Source: Deltaproteobacteria bacterium
GTDB taxonomy: Bacteria; Desulfobacterota; Syntrophorhabdia; Syntrophorhabdales; Syntrophorhabdaceae
DNA: 64,000 bases
Direction: 5' to 3'
NCBI GenBank assembly: GCA_029553295.1
Contig: JAKPCK010000130.1
Span: forward strand, 46,719 to 110,718
Shown here: positions 1 through 9,221 of the stretch, piece by piece
Position numbering within the stretch: position 1 is the first letter of the stretch
Layout of the letters: every line of letters starts with the position of its first letter
Translations under genes and position numbers: made by a program
The notes under the pieces: generated by a model
What the model was told of the DNA's origin: nothing
Seen by the model: the letters and a program-made list of their open reading frames with translations, nothing else
Databases searched by the model: none

Positions 1-768
1 ATGACCACAATAGTGGCATTGGAGACCTTAACGGGCAGCGAGACCATAGTCCCGGACAGGGGGGTCCTCAGGATCCCCAGGACAAAACTGAACCTTGTCC
101 CCGGTAAAAGATACAGGGCGGATGACCTTATAAAGGGTGCAATGATAGAATCTGCCAATGATGCAGCCTATGCCCTGGCAACATTCATAGGCGGGACAGA
201 GGCGGATTTTGCCCTTATGATGAACAATAAGGCAAGGGAGATAGGTGCAAAAAATAGTAACTTTAAGAATGCCTCAGGGCTATATGTCCCTGACCAGTAT
301 ACCACCTGTTATGACCTCGCCCTTATATTCAGATATGCCCTGTCAAATGAGAGGTTCAGGGAGATTGTCACAACGAGATATTTTCTCTTTAAAGAGGGGA
401 AGAAGAGTATAAGGTATCAAAACCACAACAGGTTTCTATTCTGTTTTGAACCTGCCATAGGCGGGAAGACAGGATATACAAGGGTATCAAGACACAGCTA
501 TGTGGGGGCATTTGAAAAAAACAACAGGACCTATATACTTGCAATACTGGGGAGTGAAGATAAGTGGGGGGATGCGGTAGAGATCTTAAGGGTCCTGTAT
601 GACAGGCTCCCATCGGACAGGGAGATGAGGCTGGCAAAGGCAAGCTCTATTGTCCTTTCTTCCTATAAGGAAAAAAAGATAAGGAAGATTAAAAACAAGC
701 CACAGACAACGCAGAAAAAAAAGATAAAGGCAAAAAAAACCATTAGAAAGCCCACCAGAACAAGGTAA
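1..768 (+). CDS. D-alanyl-D-alanine carboxypeptidase, S11 family (5'-truncated by window edge)
   Basis: Penicillin-binding-protein-type serine peptidase that trims peptidoglycan stem peptides in the periplasm. The SxN motif is Ser51-Ala52-Asn53 and the KTG motif is Lys156-Thr157-Gly158. The catalytic SxxK motif, which in this family sits just before the 'MTT..AL' stretch, would lie left of base 1. The ATG at base 1 is therefore very probably an internal Met and the gene begins outside the window. The last 35 residues are a very basic Lys/Arg tail, not part of the catalytic fold. The stop lies 5 bases before the M48 protease start, so the two are probably co-transcribed. The family assignment is firm; the physiological role is inferred. 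Confidence 0.9.
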   Translation: MTTIVALETLTGSETIVPDRGVLRIPRTKLNLVPGKRYRADDLIKGAMIESANDAAYALATFIGGTEADFALMMNNKAREIGAKNSNFKNASGLYVPDQYTTCYDLALIFRYALSNERFREIVTTRYFLFKEGKKSIRYQNHNRFLFCFEPAIGGKTGYTRVSRHSYVGAFEKNNRTYILAILGSEDKWGDAVEILRVLYDRLPSDREMRLAKASSIVLSSYKEKKIRKIKNKPQTTQKKKIKAKKTIRKPTRTR

Positions 769-773
769 TATCC

Positions 774-2111
774 ATGAGGATAAGGCAATATATAGTAATA
801 GCCCTGTTACTCGTTGTCCTCCCATTAAAAATATACGGTCTTAGTATAGAGGAGGAGAAAAAATACGGTGCCCAGATCTATAGTGAAATAGCAAACTCGG
901 CTACCATAAATAATGACCCTTATATCTCCATGCACCTAAGATTCATAAAAGAGAGGCTCGAGTCTGTAGTAGCCATGCCCTACCATGTAGTGCTCACTGT
1001 CATCGAATCACCCAATATGGATGCCTTTGCCACAATTGGAGGTTTTGTATATATAACCACAGGCCTTATCTCCCAGTGCGACAGGGAGGAGGAACTGGCA
1101 GGTGTTGTTGCCCATGAGTTTGCCCACCTCGCCAGGAGGCACATCGCCAAGAGATATGAAAAAGAGAAATACCTGAATATAGGTATGTTGAGTTCAATAG
1201 CCCTTGCCATGCTTGCCGGGGATGCAAAGACACAGGAGGCAGTCCTTGCCACAGGCATTGCCTCTGCCCAGTCCATGGCCCTTAAATACTCCAGGGAGGA
1301 TGAGGATGAGGCAGACAGGTTTGGCTCAAAGTTTGCTGACAGTGCCGGCTATGGTGGCTTTGGTATTGCAGAGTTCCTAAAAAAACTAAGGCTCGCTGGC
1401 GGTGATAAGGTATTGCCCCAGTATCTTCTAACACACCCCTATCATGAGGAGAGGATAATAAGGCTCGAGAGCCTCTGGCCTAACAGAAAACCCATCCCTG
1501 ATTCACCAATATTCCCCTATATCATTGTGAGGGCTAAGGTTTTAAATAAAATAAGGGGCACCCAATCAGATGATATATGGATCAATAGATACACCAAAGA
1601 TAAAAAAGACCCTCTCAATGCCTATGCGGCCTATCTTGTATATTCAAGAAGGGGCAGGATGGATGATGCATTGGAGGCTATAAAAAACATAGATTCGCCA
1701 GTCAAGGACCTCATCCTTGGTGAGGCCTTGTTAACAGCAGGCAAGTTAAGCGAGGCCGTGGATTCCCTGCGAAGGGTTCAACCTGGTGACAGTAGCTACT
1801 ATATTTCCAGGATATATCTGGCCAGGGCATATGAGGCACAGGGCGAGAGAAATCTGGCACTTGACGCATGGAGAGACCTTTTAAGATACGGCAACTCATT
1901 TCCCGAGATATTCTATAGATTTGCCATGCTCTCTGGTCGAATGGGTATGGAGGCACGGGGCTTTGAATACCTGGGCAGGTATTATCTTGCACTGGGGCGA
2001 CTCCATCTTGCTAAATCTAACTTTGAAAAGGCTATAGCAAAATACGGCATAAACTCCAAAGAGGCAAAGGAATTGATGAGACTCCTCGAGGATGCCAAAG
2101 GACCCAAATAA
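774..2111 (+). CDS. M48 family metalloprotease with C-terminal TPR-like region (BepA-like)
   Basis: Zinc metalloprotease of 445 residues. A hydrophobic N-terminal signal (residues 5-20) directs export. The HEFAH zinc motif is His114-Glu115-His118, and the third ligand is probably Glu179 in the 'DEDEADRFG' segment. Residues from about 250 to the end are helical repeats of TPR type, the layout of BepA/YfgC-type periplasmic proteases that check outer-membrane protein assembly. It follows the D,D-carboxypeptidase by 5 bases. The family is certain from the motif and layout; a BepA-like envelope quality-control role is inference. Confidence 0.9.
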   Translation: MRIRQYIVIALLLVVLPLKIYGLSIEEEKKYGAQIYSEIANSATINNDPYISMHLRFIKERLESVVAMPYHVVLTVIESPNMDAFATIGGFVYITTGLISQCDREEELAGVVAHEFAHLARRHIAKRYEKEKYLNIGMLSSIALAMLAGDAKTQEAVLATGIASAQSMALKYSREDEDEADRFGSKFADSAGYGGFGIAEFLKKLRLAGGDKVLPQYLLTHPYHEERIIRLESLWPNRKPIPDSPIFPYIIVRAKVLNKIRGTQSDDIWINRYTKDKKDPLNAYAAYLVYSRRGRMDDALEAIKNIDSPVKDLILGEALLTAGKLSEAVDSLRRVQPGDSSYYISRIYLARAYEAQGERNLALDAWRDLLRYGNSFPEIFYRFAMLSGRMGMEARGFEYLGRYYLALGRLHLAKSNFEKAIAKYGINSKEAKELMRLLEDAKGPK

Positions 2112-2483
2112 GATAAAGATAGACTTTAGACTGCAGATAAAGACTAAACGTTTTTCTACTTTAAAATCCAATATTTCCAAAACAGAACAAATCCATTGAC
2201 GATTTATGATTTACGGTTTTTAAAGGGATGTCTCAAAAACACAGACCACAGACTTGTAATAAAAAAATCCCATTTTAGCGGACAGTGTGTTAATCAGAGC
2301 AAGACTAGCTTTGTCCTTATAAACCTAATAAACCAGATAGAACAGTTCAAGAAGGTCTCACAGGTATTCCCCAGAATAATATTTATCGATTATAAAAAAA
2401 TTTTAAGAAAATAATATTTTATTTTTAATAAAAAGGGTAAACTATAAATGAAAATTTAACAGAAGCAATACCTAAGGTGATAC
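2112..2483. other. 372-bp AT-rich intergenic region, no gene supported
   Basis: This gap holds one copy of a dispersed repeat (2122-2217) and then AT-rich sequence. A Shine-Dalgarno-like AAGGTGA lies about 5 bases before the ATG at 2484. A 72-codon frame here begins inside the repeat and has no family features, so I do not call it. Confidence 0.6.
2122..2217. repeat. Dispersed intergenic repeat, copy 1
   Basis: About 95 bp that align with 38727-38814. Shared blocks are 'GACTkTAGACT', 'AAAryCCrATATTTC' and 'CAAATCCATTGwCGATTTA', in the same order and orientation. Overall identity looks like roughly two thirds by eye, with one short gap. Both copies lie between genes. Confidence 0.6.
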
Positions 2484-3458
2484 ATGAAGAATAAAATCAA
2501 AGCAAGGGCCACTTTAATAACCTTTATCTCCATCTGTTTTATTGTTCTTCTTGGATTTGATTTATTAGCCCAGACTATTTCTCCCCCTCAGATAGCCTCT
2601 GAAAGACAGATTGAGGTGGAAGACCCTGCAGGAACAGGTAAAAAGGCAATCGAGGTCCTAAAGAGACAAAAATACGAACAGATGGCACCACCATCCCCTG
2701 GAGATGATGCCATAGGCCAGCAGTATATACTAAAAAGGAAAACAGAATATATGCCATTTTCTGTATTTGCAGATATCTCATTAAATTGGACAAGCAATGT
2801 TGCCCTGACAAAAAATAGCCCCCAGGATGATAATTTCTTTCTATATACTACAGGGGCATCATATCAGCCTATTTTAAGCAGAAATCTCCTCGGTGAGATT
2901 ACCGCAACCTACCAGTGGTTTCGATACGACAGGTTTAATGAGATGGATTTTGACAGCTTTAATATAGGAGGGGGCCTGTCTTATGCAATCCCGGAGGTGG
3001 AAAACCTCGTATTTTTTGGCAGATATAACTATAATCGTCTTACAAATTCTGATGCCACAGGTGAATATTACAGCAATAACAGCATAACCTTTGGCATATT
3101 CAAGACATTTCCCCTGGCAAGGACCCACTATATCTATGGAGGGCTCACAAGCCAATTTGGATTTGCAACACCAAAACTCTATCAACGAGACTATCATACC
3201 TTTCTCTGTGGTTATAACATTCTTATTACAGAGAAGGTCTCCCTTGACCTCAATGCAAGGTTCTCGTATATCCCTTATCAGGAGGATGGCAGGAATGACT
3301 ACAATGAGGCAGTCACTCTAAATATCTCCTATAAACCCAGGCCATGGTTGAATATCTATTTTATAGGTTTTGCTGCCTTCAATCAGTCCAACAGGTCTGT
3401 CTTTGAGTACAATGTGGTCAATCTGGCACCAAACATCGGCATAAAGATTAGATTTTAA
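2484..3458 (+). CDS. Outer-membrane beta-barrel protein
   Basis: 324 residues with an N-terminal signal peptide (hydrophobic residues about 10-28, cleavage probably near Ala-Gln 30). A Pro-rich linker follows, then from about residue 95 alternating beta strands rich in Tyr, Phe and Asn. The last residue is Phe after an alternating strand, the usual signal for outer-membrane insertion by the BAM machinery. It is followed 10 bases later by the large FecR-domain protein, whose ribosome binding site starts at this gene's stop. The pair is probably one unit, with the barrel anchoring or exporting the partner. I do not recognise a named family. Confidence 0.8.
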   Translation: MKNKIKARATLITFISICFIVLLGFDLLAQTISPPQIASERQIEVEDPAGTGKKAIEVLKRQKYEQMAPPSPGDDAIGQQYILKRKTEYMPFSVFADISLNWTSNVALTKNSPQDDNFFLYTTGASYQPILSRNLLGEITATYQWFRYDRFNEMDFDSFNIGGGLSYAIPEVENLVFFGRYNYNRLTNSDATGEYYSNNSITFGIFKTFPLARTHYIYGGLTSQFGFATPKLYQRDYHTFLCGYNILITEKVSLDLNARFSYIPYQEDGRNDYNEAVTLNISYKPRPWLNIYFIGFAAFNQSNRSVFEYNVVNLAPNIGIKIRF

Positions 3459-3468
3459 GGAGAGGGTT

Positions 3469-6462
3469 ATGCAACGGAAATTTAATCCCATTTTTCTAAT
3501 ATTATTAGCATTTTTATCTTTCTTTATCCCCTTTTCAAATTCCTGGGCAGACGATGCCTTCTTTGCATTTATAAATGGTGACGTAAGGATAAAAAAAGAA
3601 GGAGCCCAGGACCGAACAGTTAGACTTGTTGATACAGTAAAGCCGGGCGAGGCAGTTGTGACAGGCAATGACACCCGTGTCGAAATATCCTTTCCTGATA
3701 AGTCTTTTATACGCCTTGGCTCTAATACCTCGATAAAATTTACCGAAGACAAAAAGGGTTTGACCCTTGAGAGCGGGGCAATTCTTTTTTATGTTCCGGA
3801 AGGAACAGGGAAGGTTAGGATTGCAACAGAGAGGGTGCGTATTGAGGCAGAAGGGGCTACGGCAATGGTGGAACACACGCCATCCAGTTATGCAAAATTC
3901 ATAGTGGTTGCAGGGCAGGCACAGGGGTCGATTAATGAGAGGTTTGGTGAGTGGATTACCCTTGAGGCAGGTAAGATGCTTATCCTTCCACCGGATTCCC
4001 GCTCATTGCCGGAGCCTGTTGATGTTGACCTGTTCCAGCTCGTAAGGACATCAGCACTTATAAATCTAAAAGGTGATAAAAGGCAGGACATCAATATACA
4101 GCTTTCAAGGGGTATTAAAGATGCTGTAAGGGAACAACAGGCATCTATCTCAAAAGGAAGCCTTATTAAGACCAATATGGTTATTATATCAGATGCAGGC
4201 CTTGTAATTGCATCTGAAAATATGCTTAAAACCCTGGAAAACAGGGCTATAGAGAACTGGCAGGAGACAAGGACATCAGAGCCCTTGACTCTAAACAATG
4301 GTTTACCATTTTCCCTGGGTCCACAGAACAATATAAATATGGCAGGTCATATCACAAAGGCTGGTATCCAGACCGCTTCAGGTCAGGTATATGAGAACTA
4401 TCCCGGGGATATATCCAGGGGTGGTTATGCAAATTATATCTTTGGCAGATCTGAATATCCCTTTGAACATTATTTAATAAATTTTAACAACAGATTCGGA
4501 TCCAGGTCCCCTATTGCCACATTTCTCTTTAATGAGCTCAATATAACCGGTGATTTTGATGTGAGTGTCCCTCCAGGGGTTACAAACAGGTTATCCCTTG
4601 TTTCGAAAAATGGAATAAATGTGACCGGTCAAATAGATAAACTCTCTCCTAATTTAGCTGGCTTAAGCATGATTACCTCCAATGGCCCTATAAATATCAA
4701 TAAGTCTGTAATAGCATCCATTGCCCCTCGAACCGCTGTAGAACTGGCCATGGAGACCCAGGGCAGGGGGCAGTATGTAGGGGTAGATAAATGGGAGAAG
4801 GAGATGGTGCTCCCTGTGGGTGGTATATATGTCAACGCCACAGACACCAAATATGAGAACCTTTCATCAGCGGCATCTGAATACCTTGCACCGGATGCAA
4901 CAAGGGAGGCGTCCAAGACAGGCGGTTTGGTAGATGCACGCACATATAACTATGCAGTCCAGGTTGGGCCATATCGTAATATGAACGAAAACCCACCTTC
5001 TACCCCATTCCATTATGGTAAATATGTGGCACGATATGAGGTTACAAGGCCACTCCCTGTTGCATATTCAAAGGTAGAGAACAACCCCCAGTTTGGGTCG
5101 GGGTTCACAGGGGGACAGCCAACAGAGCAATATAGAGCCCTGTTTAACAGGTCAGATTTGATACGTCTGGGATACCTGAAAAAAATAAGCTATGATGCCA
5201 ATGATACAAGCACCCTCGATGCCCAGATAAAACCATTTTCAGATTATGCCACTACCTATATATCCAGTGCAGAGCTTGAACAGAAGGTAAAGGCAGCCTG
5301 GGAAGAGGAGATGAGCAAGAGGACCCCTGAACAGCAGGCAGAGGCCAAGAGGCTTAATGCCCAGGCAAGGGAGGTCATGCAGAGGACAACAAACAGGACT
5401 GGTGATGGTATAACAGGGGACGGGACTGCAGACAGCAAAACAATACGCTCCTATCAGGAGTTCTTTGCCTATGCCAGTGGTTCAGGCAGCAGCATTACCC
5501 TTGCAAAAGACCAGAGTCTGGCAGGATTTGGTATGGTTACCCTGGCTGCGGAAAAAGATCTCTATATTAACGGCAGCATTGCAGGTGCTGAGAATTTTTA
5601 TGGTATCTCTGGCGCCGGAGATATAATAGTGCCTGAGGGAGGCCTTATTGAGGTCTTTACTGACAACAGGGCAACTGGCGGTGGCACAGCAAACCTGACA
5701 GCACAGAAAAAGATAGAGCTCGCCGGAAGGATACAGGCAAGCAGCGCACCGCAAAATTATTATAACCGATGGCAGAAGACAGGGGCTATAGATGTTAAAA
5801 GCAAGGACACCTCATTAGACCCTGATTCAATTGCCATCAACATAACCAGTAGTGGCCAGTTACTTGCCTTGATAAATTCAGCTTCATACAAAAATTCAGA
5901 TGCAGGGAGGGCAAGGGTTGATATAACTGCCTTGAGCGGAAAGATAAGGGTAGATGGCCTTTCCATAAACGGGGAAAATTACGGTAAGAACATTGTAGCA
6001 GACTACGGCGACCTCAATATAATCAACAATGGGACAAAGGGGACAATAGATATATTAAATGGTGCAGGGCTCCTGGCAGATATTATAAAGATAAAGGCTT
6101 TGGGGACTCAAGGCGTGCTGAATATCTATGCAGGGAGTTCAATGGATGCCAATACCCAGATTGTCCTCTATGGTGGGCAATTCGACGGTGGGAAGGTGAT
6201 ATTTACTGGTAGCGGCCATGTCAACCTCACATCAGGTAGTGGCGGTATTATTGTCGGTGCAGACACAGTCCAGGTTAATACAGGTGTCAATGTCAATACA
6301 GGTTCGATTGCAGCAGATGTCTATGCCAATAAGCGCAACTGGAACCCTGTCTGTTCAGGTCAGCCATGCGGGGGACAGGGTTCACCTCAAGCAGGGACAA
6401 TGGGGACATGGTCAATACCCCCATCCATTAAAGGTGGTGCATCTGACAGGCCCAATCTATAG
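3469..6462 (+). CDS. Large FecR-domain secreted protein with C-terminal beta-helix-like region
   Basis: 997 residues. The signal peptide ends near 'SWA-DD' (about residue 27). A FecR-type domain covers about residues 30-160, with the 'GEAVVTGNDTRVEISFPD' signature. The middle (about 290-560) matches nothing I know. Residues 680-960 are Gly/Asn/Ile-rich short repeats ('LAAEKDLYINGSI', 'INITSSGQ', 'LNIYAGSS') like the right-handed beta-helix of filamentous haemagglutinin-type adhesins. FecR normally means sigma-factor signalling in iron uptake, but no sigma-factor gene or TonB receptor lies nearby. A surface or adhesin role together with the upstream barrel is inferred. Strong ribosome binding site AAGGAGAGGG at 3458. 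Confidence 0.75.
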   Translation: MQRKFNPIFLILLAFLSFFIPFSNSWADDAFFAFINGDVRIKKEGAQDRTVRLVDTVKPGEAVVTGNDTRVEISFPDKSFIRLGSNTSIKFTEDKKGLTLESGAILFYVPEGTGKVRIATERVRIEAEGATAMVEHTPSSYAKFIVVAGQAQGSINERFGEWITLEAGKMLILPPDSRSLPEPVDVDLFQLVRTSALINLKGDKRQDINIQLSRGIKDAVREQQASISKGSLIKTNMVIISDAGLVIASENMLKTLENRAIENWQETRTSEPLTLNNGLPFSLGPQNNINMAGHITKAGIQTASGQVYENYPGDISRGGYANYIFGRSEYPFEHYLINFNNRFGSRSPIATFLFNELNITGDFDVSVPPGVTNRLSLVSKNGINVTGQIDKLSPNLAGLSMITSNGPININKSVIASIAPRTAVELAMETQGRGQYVGVDKWEKEMVLPVGGIYVNATDTKYENLSSAASEYLAPDATREASKTGGLVDARTYNYAVQVGPYRNMNENPPSTPFHYGKYVARYEVTRPLPVAYSKVENNPQFGSGFTGGQPTEQYRALFNRSDLIRLGYLKKISYDANDTSTLDAQIKPFSDYATTYISSAELEQKVKAAWEEEMSKRTPEQQAEAKRLNAQAREVMQRTTNRTGDGITGDGTADSKTIRSYQEFFAYASGSGSSITLAKDQSLAGFGMVTLAAEKDLYINGSIAGAENFYGISGAGDIIVPEGGLIEVFTDNRATGGGTANLTAQKKIELAGRIQASSAPQNYYNRWQKTGAIDVKSKDTSLDPDSIAINITSSGQLLALINSASYKNSDAGRARVDITALSGKIRVDGLSINGENYGKNIVADYGDLNIINNGTKGTIDILNGAGLLADIIKIKALGTQGVLNIYAGSSMDANTQIVLYGGQFDGGKVIFTGSGHVNLTSGSGGIIVGADTVQVNTGVNVNTGSIAADVYANKRNWNPVCSGQPCGGQGSPQAGTMGTWSIPPSIKGGASDRPNL

Positions 6463-6536
6463 CAGATAAAAAGAAGATTTCTGTTGAAAAAAACTCAAAA
6501 TATTATAGACTTAAACAAAAAAAGAAAGGAGGGCCT

Positions 6537-8273
6537 ATGGATAAGATTTTAAGGATAAATATGGGTGCCAAAGGTGGTCCAGAGATAAGCATCACCCCTA
6601 TCGGCGAATATGCAGGTCTTGGTGGAAGAGGGTTTACATCTGCCATTATATCCAAGGAGGTGCCCCCGGCTTGTCATCCCCTTTCAGCATTTAACAAACT
6701 CGTAATAGCACCTGGTTTATTAAGCGGGACAAGGGCTGCCATGTCAGGGAGGATCTCTATAGGTTGTAAGAGCCCCCTCACAGGAGGTATAAAAGAGGCA
6801 AATGCAGGGGGACAACCCTCACAGGTGCTTGCCCGTCTTGGATATGCAGCAATAGTCATAGAAGGCAAACCAGAGGCGGATGACCTTTACAAGGTCTTTA
6901 TAAACAAGGACGGCATCAAGATTGAAAAGGACAACAGCCTCAGGATGCTGGGAAACTATGCCACTGTAGAAAAGATGAAAGAAGAGTATGGTGATAAGAT
7001 CGCATGTATATCTATTGGCCCTGCAGGGGAGATGAGGCTTGCTGCTGCATCTATTGCATGCACAGATATGGAATTAAGGCCAACGCGCCACGCAGGCAGG
7101 GGCGGTGTTGGCGCTGTTATAGGTTCTAAGGGTGTAAAGGTCATTGTGATAGATGATACAGGGACAACCATGCGGGAGCCCAAGGACCATGACCGTTTCA
7201 TTAAGGCAAACGCAAGGTTCATAGAGGGGTTGAGAAAGCACCCTGTTACAGGCGAGGCATTGCCTGCCTATGGGACAAATGTCCTGACCAATATCTTAAA
7301 TGAGGCAGGTGGATATCCTACCTACAACTTCAGAGAAGGGAGATTTGCCGGGGCAGCAAAGATAAGCGGTGAGACAGAGGCAGCCATGGAGACAGAAAGG
7401 GGCGGCCTTGCAACACATGGGTGTCATCATGGATGCGTTATAAGGTGCTCTGGTATATTCCACGATAAGGACGGCCATTATCTCACAAAACAGCCTGAAT
7501 ATGAGACAGTCTGGGCACATGGTGGCAACTGTGGCATAGATGATATGGATAAGATAGCAATGCTCGATTTTCTCGATGATGATATTGGTCTTGATACCAT
7601 TGAGATGGGTGCAACCGTTGGTGTAGCCATGGAGGCTGGTCTCATAAAGTTCGGCGATGCAGACGGGGCTATTGAGCTAATAAAAGAGGTAGGAAAGGGC
7701 ACTGCCCTTGGCCGTATAATAGGTAGTGGTGCAGCAGTTACAGGTAAGGCATTCGGTGTAGAAAAGGTCCCTGTTGTAAAGGGTCAGGCACTCCCGGCAT
7801 ATGACCCCAGGGCTGTCCATGGTATAGGTGTAACCTATGCAACAAGCCCAATGGGTGCAGACCATACAGCAGGATATGCAGTTGCAACAAATATACTTAA
7901 GGTGGGAGGATTTGTAGACCCATTAAAACCTGAGGGTCAGATAGAACTCTCAAGAAATCTCCAGATTGCCACAGCAGCCATTGACTCCACAGGTATGTGT
8001 CTATTTATAGCCTTTGCAGTCCTTGACCAGCCAGAGACATTTGAGGCACTCCTGGAAATGTTAAATGCCTTCTACGGACTAAACTTAACACCCGATGATG
8101 TGGTAGCCCTGGGTAAGAATATCCTCACCATGGAAAGGACATTTAACAGGCTGGCAGGTTTTACAAATGTCCATGACCGTTTACCGGATTTCTTTAAGAG
8201 GGAGGCAGTGCCGCCGCATAATGTAACCTTTGAGATTAAAGACGAGGAGCTTGATACGGTTTTTAACTGGTGA
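6537..8273 (+). CDS. Aldehyde:ferredoxin oxidoreductase family protein (tungstopterin enzyme)
   Basis: 578-residue AOR-family enzyme. These bind a tungsten (or Mo) bis-pyranopterin plus one 4Fe-4S cluster and interconvert aldehydes and carboxylates with ferredoxin. The cluster Cys motif is Cys296-x3-Cys300-x3-Cys304 in 'THGCHHGCVIRCSG', with the fourth ligand probably Cys488 ('STGMCLF'). Start supported by AAAGGAGGG just upstream. It leads a three-gene unit with an unknown helical protein and a MoaD-like protein, which suggests dedicated cofactor supply. In an acetogenic or syntrophic setting it could balance aldehydes against the CoA ligase; the substrate is not visible from sequence. Confidence 0.92.
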   Translation: MDKILRINMGAKGGPEISITPIGEYAGLGGRGFTSAIISKEVPPACHPLSAFNKLVIAPGLLSGTRAAMSGRISIGCKSPLTGGIKEANAGGQPSQVLARLGYAAIVIEGKPEADDLYKVFINKDGIKIEKDNSLRMLGNYATVEKMKEEYGDKIACISIGPAGEMRLAAASIACTDMELRPTRHAGRGGVGAVIGSKGVKVIVIDDTGTTMREPKDHDRFIKANARFIEGLRKHPVTGEALPAYGTNVLTNILNEAGGYPTYNFREGRFAGAAKISGETEAAMETERGGLATHGCHHGCVIRCSGIFHDKDGHYLTKQPEYETVWAHGGNCGIDDMDKIAMLDFLDDDIGLDTIEMGATVGVAMEAGLIKFGDADGAIELIKEVGKGTALGRIIGSGAAVTGKAFGVEKVPVVKGQALPAYDPRAVHGIGVTYATSPMGADHTAGYAVATNILKVGGFVDPLKPEGQIELSRNLQIATAAIDSTGMCLFIAFAVLDQPETFEALLEMLNAFYGLNLTPDDVVALGKNILTMERTFNRLAGFTNVHDRLPDFFKREAVPPHNVTFEIKDEELDTVFNW

Positions 8274-8317
8274 GGTCTTGGAATAAGGTTTTGTTTTTTA
8301 GGATGTGCTGATTCGAA

Positions 8318-8908
8318 ATGAGACTGAACATAACTGTCGATAAGAGGTTTATTCCGGTTTTTCTCACACTGCTTCAAGAGGGTGTCACACTCAATGGCAA
8401 TATAGGGGCAAGCGTGAGGGATACAATAAAAGAGCACCTCGATATAACCGATGAGTATATAGACAAAAAAATCAGCACAGTCCTCCTTGACAGTTCCGTA
8501 GTGGATGATATGGACAGGGCCGTAATTAAGGAAGGCTCTGTCCTTGCTTTATCAGGGGCTATGCCGGGGCTTGTAGGGGCTACGATGAGGACACATAGTT
8601 TTTATGCATCTTTCCGTAATGCCATTACATACAGGGAAAAACAAGATGCCCACAAGGTAAAACAGGGGAGATTCCACATAAAACTTTTCAATGTGTTGCT
8701 CAAGGAACTTGGTCCAAAGCTCCTTAAAAAGGGTATTTTAGTGGATTCTGCTAAGTTATATGAGATACTCAATGCCCAATCCGAGAAGACCGCCATGTAT
8801 ATAAAAGAGGTATCCCTGGATGATGTGTCATTAGACCTTGATAAAGTGAACAAGATACTCATGGATAATGATAAATCCATGATTGAACTTGCTGTAAATT
8901 GCCTATGA
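8318..8908 (+). CDS. Conserved-looking helical protein of unknown function in AOR operon
   Basis: 196 residues, soluble, predominantly helical, no signal peptide, no Cys cluster and no recognisable motif. The central part (residues 65-90) is a small hydrophobic Gly/Ala-rich segment ('ALSGAMPGLVGATMR'), which could be a membrane-touching or nucleotide-related loop. It lies 44 bases after AOR and 15 bases before a MoaD-like gene, so it is almost certainly co-transcribed. Context suggests a role with AOR, such as maturation, cofactor insertion or electron transfer partnering; that is inference. I do not recognise the family. Confidence 0.75.
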   Translation: MRLNITVDKRFIPVFLTLLQEGVTLNGNIGASVRDTIKEHLDITDEYIDKKISTVLLDSSVVDDMDRAVIKEGSVLALSGAMPGLVGATMRTHSFYASFRNAITYREKQDAHKVKQGRFHIKLFNVLLKELGPKLLKKGILVDSAKLYEILNAQSEKTAMYIKEVSLDDVSLDLDKVNKILMDNDKSMIELAVNCL

Positions 8909-8923
8909 AGGGATAAGGCAGAT

Positions 8924-9148
8924 ATGGGTGTAAGGATAAAACTCTTTGCCACTTTACGGACAGGCCGATTCTCTGAAAAGGTCTATGATATAAAACCAGG
9001 CACTACCATATCCGAGATAATAAAAGAATTGGGATTGCCCCCTGAGCAGGTGAGCATTATATTTGTAAACGGTCGTCATGCAAACCCTGATACAATTTTA
9101 AAGGACGGCGATGATGTTGCTATGTTCCCCCCTATAGGGGGGGGATGA
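8924..9148 (+). CDS. MoaD/ThiS-family sulfur carrier protein
   Basis: 74-residue beta-grasp ubiquitin-like protein ending in Gly-Gly-Gly. The C-terminal Gly is adenylated and thiocarboxylated and delivers sulfur for pterin dithiolene formation. Features seen: 'MGVRIKLFATLR' first strand, 'VSIIFVNGRHA' middle, and 'DGDDVAMFPPIGGG' end, typical of the MoaD-like proteins found beside tungsten AOR genes. The coding sequence of the last six residues contains a C6-TATA-G8 palindrome (9127-9144) that reaches to the stop codon. Confidence 0.9.
   Translation: MGVRIKLFATLRTGRFSEKVYDIKPGTTISEIIKELGLPPEQVSIIFVNGRHANPDTILKDGDDVAMFPPIGGG
9127..9144. other. C6-TATA-G8 palindrome at the moaD-like 3' end
   Basis: Six C, then TATA, then eight G, overlapping codons for Pro-Pro-Ile-Gly-Gly-Gly and the stop. 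It would form a very stable short RNA stem at the end of the AOR operon. No U-run follows, so it is not a standard terminator. Confidence 0.5.
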
Positions 9149-9221
9149 AAAATAAGGGTAAATTTTGAAGCAAGACCCTTGTAAGCTTATTTAAAGAACT
9201 TGGTTTTTTAAATCTGCCCTA

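Noticed and set aside
2196..2414. 72-codon plus-strand frame after the M48 protease
   Set aside because: Starts inside the dispersed repeat with a TTG, has no ribosome site and no family features.
3469..3950. Idea that the FecR domain belongs to an ECF sigma/TonB iron signalling system
   Set aside because: No sigma-factor, TonB receptor or siderophore gene is present, and the protein has a signal peptide and adhesin-like repeats instead of a membrane anti-sigma layout.
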